DNA of 59,556 nt from contig AQYM01000033.1 in assembly GCA_000380705.1 (NCBI GenBank), forward strand, positions 65,941 through 125,496. Reading direction: 5' to 3'. Positions 17,986 to 25,859 of this stretch are shown here, piece after piece. Below the pieces are notes generated by a model that saw only the letters and a list, made by a program, of their open reading frames with translations, did not search any database and was not told where the DNA came from. The stretch comes from Crenarchaeota archaeon SCGC AAA471-B05. Its GTDB lineage: Archaea > Thermoproteota > Thermoprotei > Gearchaeales > Gearchaeaceae. The first letter of the stretch is position 1; every line of letters starts with the position of its first letter. The position numbers and the translations under genes were made by a program.

Positions 17986-19501
17986 TAAGAAATATGTATT
18001 AATAGGATTTAAACTCCATCAGCCCTATAGGATACGTAATGATTTCTTAGAACATAGATACAAAAGGATTAATGTGAAAAACTATGAACTAGGCGATTAT
18101 TATTTTGGTTTTAAATCAGATTATGAAATTTTTAAAAGAGTAGCAGAAAAATGTTATATTCCTTCTTCGCGAATAATTTTGGAATCAATAGAAAAATATA
18201 AAAGAGAAATTAAAAGAGTAAAATTTTTCTTTAGTTTTTCTGGAATTTTAATCGAACAAGCTAAGAACTGGTGTGAAGAATTACTTGATATTTTTAAAGA
18301 CCTTTTAAGAACCGGATGCGTTGAATTTCTATGTCAAACGTACTTTCATTCCTTAGCAAGTCTTTGGAAGGACAAATCTGAATGGATAGAACAAATTTTA
18401 ATGCATAAAAAATTAATCAAGGAACTTTTCAATTATGAACCAAAGGTTTTTGAGAACACTGAATTAATTTATAATAATACAATAGCATGGTACGCTGAAA
18501 AATTAGGCTTTAAGGGAATAATTACTGAAGGATGTGAAAAAATTTTAGGTTGGAGGAAACCTACATATGTTTATAAAGCTAAATATTGTGAAAATATTCG
18601 TGTATTATTAAGGCATTATAGACTAAGCGACGATATAGCATTTAGATTCTCAATGAAGAATTGGGATCAATGGCCTTTAACAGCCGAAAAATTTGCTCGT
18701 TGGGTTAAAAGTTGTGAAGGAAATTGTATTTTAATTTTTGTAGATTATGAAACCTTTGGTGAACATCATTGGAAGGAATCAGGTATTTTAGATTTTTTAA
18801 AATACTTAACTGAAGAAATTGTGAAATACGAAGAATTATATTTGAGCATTCCTTCTGAAGTAATAGAAAACTTGCAACCTGTAGGAGAAATAGATGTAAA
18901 TGATTCAGAGACAATTTCTTGGGCTGATGAAGAGAAAGATATAAGTGCTTGGTATAAGAATTCTCTTCAAAAAGCCTATGTCGGATTATTGGAAAAAATT
19001 ACTAAATATGTAAAAGAAACCAACGACGAAAATTTAATAAAAATATGGAGATATTTACAAGTAAGCGATATACCTTATTACATGTCTTTAAAAAGAGGTG
19101 CATCTGAAGAAGTTCATGAATACTTTAGTGTATATAAATCTCCTTTACATGTGGCAACTTTAGCTTTAGCAATAGCTTTAGATTTTGAAGCAAGAGTCAA
19201 ATGTGATCTTAAAGTTTTTGGTAAAGATGAATTCCATTTTTATTATAATAACAATTACAGTGGCTTTTCTTGCATAAGTCTTAAAGGTTTCATAGATATT
19301 TTAGAAAAAATAAACGTAGAAAGTATTGAACATCATTTATATCGAAGAGATTTTGAAGAATGGGCTAAGTTTTCATTAGAAAATGAAGAAGTTGAACAAA
19401 TTTTCATTAATGCGAGAAATAAAAATCTTAAAGGTAACGATCTTAGAAATTTTCTCATTTTAAGCCTTAAAGAATATTTAAAAAATAAAAATATTAAATA
19501 A
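17978..19501 (+). CDS. GH57 family glycoside hydrolase (alpha-amylase-like)
   Basis: Alpha-glucan-active enzyme of glycoside hydrolase family 57 (alpha-amylase or 4-alpha-glucanotransferase), retaining mechanism. Conserved regions: FKLHQPYRIR (region 1), CQTYFHSLASLW (region 2), FENTELIYNN with the nucleophile Glu (region 3), and FVDYETFGEHHW with the acid Asp (region 4). No signal peptide, so intracellular. 507 aa, without extra C-terminal modules. It overlaps thioredoxin by 8 bases. With the phosphorylase at 33651 it points to internal glucan turnover. Confidence 0.92.
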   Translation: MNDKKYVLIGFKLHQPYRIRNDFLEHRYKRINVKNYELGDYYFGFKSDYEIFKRVAEKCYIPSSRIILESIEKYKREIKRVKFFFSFSGILIEQAKNWCEELLDIFKDLLRTGCVEFLCQTYFHSLASLWKDKSEWIEQILMHKKLIKELFNYEPKVFENTELIYNNTIAWYAEKLGFKGIITEGCEKILGWRKPTYVYKAKYCENIRVLLRHYRLSDDIAFRFSMKNWDQWPLTAEKFARWVKSCEGNCILIFVDYETFGEHHWKESGILDFLKYLTEEIVKYEELYLSIPSEVIENLQPVGEIDVNDSETISWADEEKDISAWYKNSLQKAYVGLLEKITKYVKETNDENLIKIWRYLQVSDIPYYMSLKRGASEEVHEYFSVYKSPLHVATLALAIALDFEARVKCDLKVFGKDEFHFYYNNNYSGFSCISLKGFIDILEKINVESIEHHLYRRDFEEWAKFSLENEEVEQIFINARNKNLKGNDLRNFLILSLKEYLKNKNIK

Positions 19502-19777
19502 TTATTTCAAATTTATGACTCTTAGGTTATCCTACTTTAATCTTATTAAATTTAGTTATTACCTTAATATATAAAATTGACATAAGTAAACAAATCTTAA
19601 TTTTTAGCTTGGATATATTTATTATGAGCAAAAGCTTAAATAGGCATAAAAAGATAAAACCTTATTTTATAATATTTCCCTAAATTTTGAAGGTTTCCAT
19701 GAATATTTAAGGTAAATTTTTGAATATTTCTTTTCATAAAAAGGATAAAGTAATTTTTCAGCTGTAAAGTAGATGTT
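19502..19777. other. Spacer before the inverted repeat, no secure gene
   Basis: AT-rich, no RNA gene recognised. On the minus strand a 33-codon open frame begins ATG at 19737 and ends at 19636 (MKRNIQKFTLNIHGN...). It starts about 30 bases after the predicted leftward start point of the mirror promoter at 19778-19854. It could be a very small gene or chance. Confidence 0.3.
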
Positions 19778-19854
19778 TAATTTAATAATATTTATAAATA
19801 TTTCTTTTTGAAAAACATATCTAAAAAGAAATATTTATAAATATTATTAAATTA
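19778..19854. repeat. Perfect 32-bp inverted repeat, mirror-image promoter
   Basis: Bases 19778-19809 are the exact reverse complement of 19823-19854, separated by a 13-base loop (19810-19822). Each arm carries an AGAAAT/TTTATAAAT block that reads as BRE plus TATA. The right-arm TATA (19834-19842) is centred 27 bases before the winged-helix ATG at 19865. The left arm gives an identical promoter pointing away. A shorter copy of the arm core, AATATTTCTTTT, occurs at 19723-19734. Confidence 0.9.
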
Positions 19855-19864
19855 TTATTATCAT

Positions 19865-20170
19865 ATGACTACAGAAAAATCAGAAGAACAAAAGGTATAC
19901 GTAAAAGGACAGTGGCTTACAGTAAAAGAAATATCTACAAAATATGGTAAACCATTGACTGCTACTTCAATGGAAATCCTAAAATGGTTAAGGGAAAAGG
20001 GCGAACCTGTGTATTTCTTAAATCTTGTAAAAGAATTTAACTTAAATAAAATTACAGCATACTATACATTAAGAAAATTAGAGGCTAAAGGATTAATAGT
20101 AAGAATAGGTAAAAGGAATCCATTAATAGGTCTAACAGAAAAGGGTTATCAAGAAAGTTTAAAATCATAA
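19865..20170 (+). CDS. Small winged-helix DNA-binding protein
   Basis: 101-residue single-domain putative transcription factor. About 35 N-terminal residues precede a winged helix: helix ATSMEILKWLREKGE, recognition region FNLNKITAYYTLRKLEAKGLI, wing VRIGKRNPLIGLTEKGYQ. It resembles MarR/PadR-like archaeal regulators, but no named family is certain. The perfect 32-bp inverted repeat ends 10 bases before its ATG, suggesting autoregulation by a dimer. A T-rich run follows the stop codon. Confidence 0.8.
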   Translation: MTTEKSEEQKVYVKGQWLTVKEISTKYGKPLTATSMEILKWLREKGEPVYFLNLVKEFNLNKITAYYTLRKLEAKGLIVRIGKRNPLIGLTEKGYQESLKS

Positions 20171-20179
20171 AAGTTTAAA

Positions 20180-20207
20180 TTTTATTTTTTTCTTTTATTT
20201 TTTTTGT
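20180..20207 (+). terminator. Pyrimidine-rich terminator after winged-helix gene
   Basis: Runs of T7, T4 and T8 interrupted by C/A directly follow the winged-helix gene, fitting an archaeal oligo-T terminator. The segment ends just before the queE ATG, so it also forms the start region of that leaderless gene (TATA-like TTTAAAT at about 20175). Confidence 0.5.
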
Positions 20208-20208
20208 T

Positions 20209-20901
20209 ATGAAAATACCCATAAGTGAAATTTTCTTTTCCATTCAAGGTGAAGGAGTTAACATTGGTAAGCCATCAATTTTTATAAGATTATATTATTG
20301 TAATCTTAAATGTATATGGTGCGACAGTAAATATACATGGGAAAACCAAGATAAGGCTAAAGAAGGTATAGATTATATCTTAATGGATGTCAACGATATC
20401 TTAAATTATATAAATAGGTTTAATTGTAATCATGTAGTTATAACTGGAGGAGAACCGTTGTTGCATCAAGATATTTTAAAATATTTATTAAAAGAATTAA
20501 AAAATAAAGGTTTTTATATAGAAATCGAAACCAACGGTACAATAAAACCAAAAGAAGAAATAATTGAATTAGTAGATTTATTTAATATAAGTCCTAAATT
20601 ATCAAATTCTAAGGTAGATTACAAATTAAGAATAAGGGATGAAGTTTTAAAGTTATTTTCAAAAATAAATAATTCAATTTTTAAATTTGTAATTTGTGAT
20701 GTAAATGATTTAAATGAGGTTGATGAACTTGTTAAAAAAATGGATATAAAAAAAGAAAAAGTGTATCTAATGCCTGAAGGTACTGATGAAAAAACGATTA
20801 AAGAAAGGAGTATTTGGCTAATAGAAGAAAGTAAAAAAAGAAATTACAATTTTACTACAAGATTACATATTTTAATGTTTGGTAATCAGAGAGGCAAGTA
20901 A
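20209..20901 (+). CDS. queE: 7-carboxy-7-deazaguanine synthase
   Basis: Radical SAM enzyme making the 7-deazaguanine core, in archaea used for archaeosine in tRNA. N-terminal substrate motif FSIQGEGVNIGKPSIFIRL, then cluster motif CNLKCIWC (C-x3-C-x2-C) and WCDSKYTW, then GGEPLLHQ. C-terminal LMPEGTDE and TTRLHILMFG complete QueE. 230 aa, normal. No other queuosine/archaeosine gene is in the window. Monocistronic, leaderless start. Confidence 0.95.
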   Translation: MKIPISEIFFSIQGEGVNIGKPSIFIRLYYCNLKCIWCDSKYTWENQDKAKEGIDYILMDVNDILNYINRFNCNHVVITGGEPLLHQDILKYLLKELKNKGFYIEIETNGTIKPKEEIIELVDLFNISPKLSNSKVDYKLRIRDEVLKLFSKINNSIFKFVICDVNDLNEVDELVKKMDIKKEKVYLMPEGTDEKTIKERSIWLIEESKKRNYNFTTRLHILMFGNQRGK

Positions 20902-20938
20902 TTCACTAAGCTATGTTCTTAGATTTTTTATAAAAAGA

Positions 20939-21376
20939 TCAACTGCTTGAAAATAATCTTCGATGCGTTTCCATCATACATCTATTCCATATAATTTCTA
21001 TGTTATTCTTTTTAGCTAATTCTACAGCTTCTTTATTATAAATTCCCAATTGTAACCAAACTATTTTGACACCTCTCTTTATTGCTTCTTCTACCACTTT
21101 TTTCACTTCTTCAGGAGGTCTAAATACATCTACAATATCGATTTTTACTTCCTCTGGTATCTCCAGTAAAGATTTATAAGCTTTTTCTCCTAAAATTTCT
21201 TCGGCGAAGGGATTTACGGGAATTATTTTATAACCTTTGGATTTTAAATATGCAGGAACATAGTTAGCAGGTTTTCCTTCTGTTCTGGAAGCTCCTACCA
21301 CAGCTATAACTTTGGAACTCTTTAAGATTTCCTTAATTCTTTCTTCTGAAACTCCGTCAGGAGGTATTTCAGACAT
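20939..21376 (-). CDS. CoA-binding domain protein (YccU-like)
   Basis: Small Rossmann protein of the CoA-binding_2 family related to the first domain of succinyl-CoA/ADP-forming acetyl-CoA synthetases. VAVVGASRTEGKPANYVPAYL binds the nucleotide; IVDVFRPPEE and IVWLQLGIYNKEA follow; the C-terminus NRCMMETHRRL is typical. 145 aa. The precise function of the family is not established. Converges with queE. Confidence 0.88.
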   Translation of the reverse strand: MSEIPPDGVSEERIKEILKSSKVIAVVGASRTEGKPANYVPAYLKSKGYKIIPVNPFAEEILGEKAYKSLLEIPEEVKIDIVDVFRPPEEVKKVVEEAIKRGVKIVWLQLGIYNKEAVELAKKNNIEIIWNRCMMETHRRLFSSS

Positions 21377-21387
21377 ATTTTAATCAT

Positions 21388-21581
21388 AAATTAAAAAATA
21401 TAAAAAACAAATTTTGGTTTTCTTTAAACAAGGTATTGCTGACTTTTCCTGGAAAGCTATTAAAAAATCTGAATTTATTGATAGCTTTAATAAAATTAAA
21501 GAAGTTTTAATTAAATTTCAACCTAAAGATGAACTTTAATTTATTGCCAAAAGATTTTCTATTATTTTCTCATTATATTAA
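21388..21581 (+). pseudogene. Possible gene remnant with internal stop
   Basis: An open frame from 21388 to a TAA at 21537 reads like protein (for example GIADFSWKAIKKSEF and NKIKEVLIKFQPKDEL) and continues in the same frame for 14 more codons (FIAKRFSIIFSLY) to a second TAA at 21579. The best start is TTG at 21414. No family was recognised. Chance cannot be excluded in AT-rich DNA. Confidence 0.25.
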
Positions 21582-21628
21582 TATTCAAGAAACCATTTAT
21601 TTGAGTTAATTCTAAATATTATGGTTTA

Positions 21629-22627
21629 TTATTTAATTTTCAGTATTAATTTTGCTATTTCATTATTCATTTTTAAATCAGATAACGCTTTTATAATATT
21701 TTCAAAATCATAAAAAATTTTATTAAAAGTTATTTTATTAAGTAAACCTGATCTTTGAATTTCGAATATTTCACTTTTTGTAGGAATCCCCGGTGAAATA
21801 ATTTCTTTACCTTCTAATAGAGGAGACGTTGCAAGCGATTTTAAAGTAACATTAATTATTCTTCCTTTAAATTTTACGCTTTTAACAAGTTTATAGAAGT
21901 TATCATCAGCCCTAAATAATATTAGTCCATCGTAATAATTTTTATTTATAGCGCTAATTTTCTTAATATTTACCTCTTTTAATATATTATTTAATTTCCT
22001 TTCTTCTTTTTCATTTAAAACAATCATTTCATTGTCTACATTAAAGAATTTACAAATTTGTATTATTAAAAAAGAAAAAAAATTTAATCCATAGATTGCT
22101 ATTTTATCTTCTAAATTTCTTAATGATAACTTAAATGATTTGTAAACTAAGGGTAAATTACATACTGTTAAGATAGCTTTTTCGCTAATTTCTTGTGGTA
22201 TTTTAAAAATAAAATTGCTTTTACCTATAAAATATTCTGCGTAGCATCCATCAATGCTTTCCCCAGTTATTAACAATTCTTTGCATGCACTTTCATTTCC
22301 ACTTAAGCATTCTTTACATTTACCGCATGAGCTATATAACATGCTTATGCCTACAAGGTCACCTTTTTTAAATTCTTCTACTTTATTTCCTATATCTTCA
22401 ACACTTCCTATAGCTTCATGACCCGGTATTATAGGTTTCTTACTAGGATATCCAAAATTTACCGCATCGCCTTCTATTAAATTAAGATCAATTTTGCAAA
22501 TTCCTATTTCTTTTAATTTTATTAATACCTCATCATCATTTAAACTCCTTAATTTTACTTTCTTTAATTCCAACGGATTATTCTCAATATTATTTATTTT
22601 TGTTAAAAACCATGCTTTCATTAACAT
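21629..22627 (-). CDS. Zinc-dependent alcohol dehydrogenase-like protein (MDR family)
   Basis: Medium-chain dehydrogenase/reductase. Catalytic domain: GICKIDLNLIEG, PGHEAIGSVEDIGNKVEEFKKGD and the four structural-zinc cysteines in CGKCKECLSGNESAC. The second domain is unusual. Where GxGxxG should bind NAD(P), the sequence is IAIYGLNFFSFLIIQI, and the rest of the Rossmann fold is poorly conserved and rich in Lys/Asn. It may bind cofactor differently or be losing function. Divergent from the AIR-synthase-like gene with a 32-base spacer. Confidence 0.8.
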   Translation of the reverse strand: MLMKAWFLTKINNIENNPLELKKVKLRSLNDDEVLIKLKEIGICKIDLNLIEGDAVNFGYPSKKPIIPGHEAIGSVEDIGNKVEEFKKGDLVGISMLYSSCGKCKECLSGNESACKELLITGESIDGCYAEYFIGKSNFIFKIPQEISEKAILTVCNLPLVYKSFKLSLRNLEDKIAIYGLNFFSFLIIQICKFFNVDNEMIVLNEKEERKLNNILKEVNIKKISAINKNYYDGLILFRADDNFYKLVKSVKFKGRIINVTLKSLATSPLLEGKEIISPGIPTKSEIFEIQRSGLLNKITFNKIFYDFENIIKALSDLKMNNEIAKLILKIK

Positions 22628-22659
22628 ATTTTTTTATTGATAGTTTATAAAAAAATTGT

Positions 22660-23706
22660 ATGGAAATAGGCAAAGTAAGTCAGTGGTTCTTAAAAGAAGT
22701 AATTTTAAGTAACTTAGGTAAAGAAAATCCTAACGTAATTTTTGGTCCTAAAGTAGGAGGAGACGTTGCAGTAGTTAAAATAAATGAAAATCAAGTGCTA
22801 ATAGCCTGCGCTGATCCCTTATCGATAATACCCTCTTTGGGAATGGAAGATTCTGCATGGTTAACTGTTCATTTATTAGCTTCAGATTTAACAACATGTG
22901 GTAACCCTCCTATGTATGCTTTACTTAGTTATAATCTACCTCCTCATATGGATTATGCAGACTTTAAAAAATATTGGATCGCTGTTCATGAAGAAATGAA
23001 AAAATTAGGTATTGCAATAATAGGTGGTCATACTGGTAAATATGTAGGTTGCGATTTTACAGTTGTTGGAGGAGGTGTCATGATTACAATAGCTGATAAG
23101 GATAATTATGTTACAAGCAGAATGGCAAAACCTGGTGATTTGTTGGTGTTAACTAAAGGTGTAGCCATCTCAGCATCATCTATACTTGCAAGAGCTTTTC
23201 CTGAAAAAGTAGAGAAAGAGCTTGGAAGTAAAACTCAAAAGAAGTTAGCATCAATGTTCAAACAATTTTCCACAGTAAAAGACGCATTGTTAGCATCAAA
23301 AGTGGGATTAAGAAGTGGAGTAACAGCAATGCATGACTGTACTGAAGGAGGTTTATTTGGAGCCATTTATGAACTAACAGAAGCTTCTGAAACAGGAGTA
23401 ATAATTTATAAAGAAGACATAATTTTAGATGAAGATGTTAAAGCTATTTGTGAACTTTTCAAGATAGATCCCTACAGATCTTTAAATGAAGGAGCTCTTT
23501 TAATATGTGTTAAAAAAGAGCGGGTAGACGAGTTAATTAAAATTTTAAGATCTAATGACATAAATGCAGCAGTTATAGGAGAAATAAAGGAAAAAGAATA
23601 TGGTAAATGGATAGTAGAAAAAGGTAAAAAACAAAAATTAGAATATGTAGATGTGGATCCTTATTGGAAAGCTTTTTGGGATGCTTTTAAAGCTGGCTGG
23701 AAATAA
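22660..23706 (+). CDS. AIR synthase-related protein (HypE/SelD/ThiL superfamily)
   Basis: ATP-binding PurM-like protein of the group annotated as HypE-like or AIR-synthase-related. N-terminal FGPKVGGDVAVVKINE and CADPLSI, DLTTCGNPPMYALLSYNLPP, GGHTG, and the C-terminal domain with HDCTEGGLFGAIYELTEAS. The C-terminal Pro-Arg-Ile-Cys used by HypE for cyanation is absent (it ends FKAGWK), so it is not a hydrogenase maturation HypE. A true PurM is encoded at 41933. Substrate unknown. Confidence 0.85.
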   Translation: MEIGKVSQWFLKEVILSNLGKENPNVIFGPKVGGDVAVVKINENQVLIACADPLSIIPSLGMEDSAWLTVHLLASDLTTCGNPPMYALLSYNLPPHMDYADFKKYWIAVHEEMKKLGIAIIGGHTGKYVGCDFTVVGGGVMITIADKDNYVTSRMAKPGDLLVLTKGVAISASSILARAFPEKVEKELGSKTQKKLASMFKQFSTVKDALLASKVGLRSGVTAMHDCTEGGLFGAIYELTEASETGVIIYKEDIILDEDVKAICELFKIDPYRSLNEGALLICVKKERVDELIKILRSNDINAAVIGEIKEKEYGKWIVEKGKKQKLEYVDVDPYWKAFWDAFKAGWK

Positions 23707-23707
23707 A

Positions 23708-25816
23708 TTAAATAATTATTGCATAAGCTATAATTAAGCTAAGGAATACTATCGATATTGTATTTAAAACTTTTATCAAGGAATTTAAAGATGGCCCAGC
23801 TGTATCTTTCCAAGGATCTCCTACGGTATCTCCATATACGGTTACTTTGTGTAATTCGCTTCTCTTCATACCACTTAATTCGACTAATTTTTTAGCATTA
23901 TCCCAAGCAGCTCCTGCATTAGCCATTAATAAAGCTAAGAAAACTCCACTTGCAACACTTCCTATTAAAAGTCCTCCTAATGCTATGGGACCCAATATAA
24001 ATCCCAGCAATAATGGAGTTACTACAGCTATAAGCCCTGGAATAGCTAATTCTTTTAAAGATTCTTTTGTTACTATGTCAACACATTTTGCATAATCTGG
24101 TTTAGATTTTCCTTCTAGAAGGCCTGGTATTTCTTTAAATTGCCTTCTAACTTCTTCTACCACCTTCATCGATGTTCGTCCTACAGCTTTTATCAAAAAG
24201 GAACTAAATATGAAAGGTAATAGACTACCTATTAAAAGTCCTACGATAATTTTAGGATCGGATAACGAGAATTGGGGTGACGAAGAGCCATATACCATTA
24301 GGAATCTTGGAATTTCTTTAGCTTTATTTATAACCTCCATTTGAAAAGCTTGGAATAAAGCTAAAGCAGATAAAGCTGCGCTAGCTATCGCAAAACCTTT
24401 GGTTGTAGCTTTTACTGTATTACCTACAGAATCCAATTTATCTAATATTTTTCTTATATTCTCTCCTAGATTGCTCATTTCTGCGTTACCAGCTGCATTA
24501 TCAGTTATAGGACCATACGAATCTACACTCATTACTATACCAGTTAAAGATAGCATGGCCATAGTTAATATAGCTGTAGCATATACTGCAAATAATGAAC
24601 TATTTGTAAAGTAATAACCAGTTAAATAACTAATTATTATTGTTGCAACTATTATTATTGCTGCTGGAGCAGCGCTTTGAAGACCTACTGTATATCCTGC
24701 TAAAAAGTTGTGAGCAGGACTTATTTTTGAAGATTCTACTATAAATTTTGTAGGCTTATAATTATAAGAAGTAAAATAATCCACTATTTTCTCTATTGCT
24801 ACAACTATAATTACACCTGAAATCAAAGCAACAATTAAGCCAATGGCTATGTTTATTGGGAATATTAATATGCTTAAATATGAACCTATAACTATTGTTA
24901 AAACTGCTGAAACGATGAATGCCAAATCTAATACTTTCATTGGTTCTAACTTATTACCTAATCTTGGATTCACAATCAAAGATCCTATAATAGAACCAAA
25001 TATTCCTGCGGCGCCTATCATTAAAGGATAGAAGATTAAAGGCTCGATATAATCCTTAAATTCTGTGGTTCCCAATAAAACCCCCAATATTATTGCTGCA
25101 ATTCCAATAACTATATATGATTCGTAAATATCACTACCCATACCTGCTGCGTCTCCTATGTTATCTCCTACGTTATCAGCGATGACTGCTGGATTCCTTG
25201 GGTCATCTTCAGGTATTCCTGCTTCAACTTTCCCTACAAGATCTGCGCCTAAATCTGCAGCTTTGGTATATATTCCTCCACCTACTCTCATGAATAGTGC
25301 AATTAAGCTTGCTCCAAAACCTAGTCCAGCAATTAATGCTGGATCTTTTATTATTAAATCCTTAAATATAAACAAAAAAAGTGAAAGACCCATTAAAGCA
25401 AAACCTGCCACTGAAAAGCCCATAACACTTCCTCCTTTAAATGCAAGACTTAAAGCATAACCTATTCCTTTACTCGCTATATTAGCTACCCTGGCACTTG
25501 TTCTAACAGTTATTCCCATTCCTATATAACCTGCTAAAGCAGAAAAAACTCCTCCCACAGCGAAGCCCAATGCTGCTATAGGATTGACTGATAACAATAT
25601 TGCGATTGTCAGCACTATTCCTGCAGGTAAAATAACAGAATATTCTCTTTTTAAAAATGCTTCTGCACCTATCCTTACCGCATTAGCTATTTCCCTCATT
25701 TTTTCGTTTCCTTGAGAATATTTACGCAGAGATAAAATTTGATATAATGCATAAATTAATGCTATTAATGCTCCTAACCATGCTAAATCATAAATAGTGT
25801 ATGAAGGTATATTCAT
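23708..25816 (-). CDS. hppA: Membrane-bound proton-translocating pyrophosphatase
   Basis: Couples PPi hydrolysis to ion export. 702 aa with about 16 membrane helices. PPi-binding motifs: DDPRNPAVIADNVGDNIGD and, later, DSYGPITDNAAGNAEM; a third acidic block is YGDTVGDPWKDTAGPSLN. The segment GNTVKATTKGFAIASA has Lys at the position that is Ala in K+-dependent enzymes (GNTTKA versus GNTTAA), so this is predicted to be a K+-independent H+-PPase. It converges with the AIR-synthase-like gene, 1 base apart. Confidence 0.96.
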   Translation of the reverse strand: MNIPSYTIYDLAWLGALIALIYALYQILSLRKYSQGNEKMREIANAVRIGAEAFLKREYSVILPAGIVLTIAILLSVNPIAALGFAVGGVFSALAGYIGMGITVRTSARVANIASKGIGYALSLAFKGGSVMGFSVAGFALMGLSLFLFIFKDLIIKDPALIAGLGFGASLIALFMRVGGGIYTKAADLGADLVGKVEAGIPEDDPRNPAVIADNVGDNIGDAAGMGSDIYESYIVIGIAAIILGVLLGTTEFKDYIEPLIFYPLMIGAAGIFGSIIGSLIVNPRLGNKLEPMKVLDLAFIVSAVLTIVIGSYLSILIFPINIAIGLIVALISGVIIVVAIEKIVDYFTSYNYKPTKFIVESSKISPAHNFLAGYTVGLQSAAPAAIIIVATIIISYLTGYYFTNSSLFAVYATAILTMAMLSLTGIVMSVDSYGPITDNAAGNAEMSNLGENIRKILDKLDSVGNTVKATTKGFAIASAALSALALFQAFQMEVINKAKEIPRFLMVYGSSSPQFSLSDPKIIVGLLIGSLLPFIFSSFLIKAVGRTSMKVVEEVRRQFKEIPGLLEGKSKPDYAKCVDIVTKESLKELAIPGLIAVVTPLLLGFILGPIALGGLLIGSVASGVFLALLMANAGAAWDNAKKLVELSGMKRSELHKVTVYGDTVGDPWKDTAGPSLNSLIKVLNTISIVFLSLIIAYAIII

Positions 25817-25859
25817 AACTATTTAATACATGTTACAAATTAAAAATTTTAAATTCCAA

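Noticed and set aside
25158..25460. 100-codon frame opposite the H+-pyrophosphatase
   Set aside because: Antisense shadow of a conserved membrane protein gene; composition follows the opposite strand.
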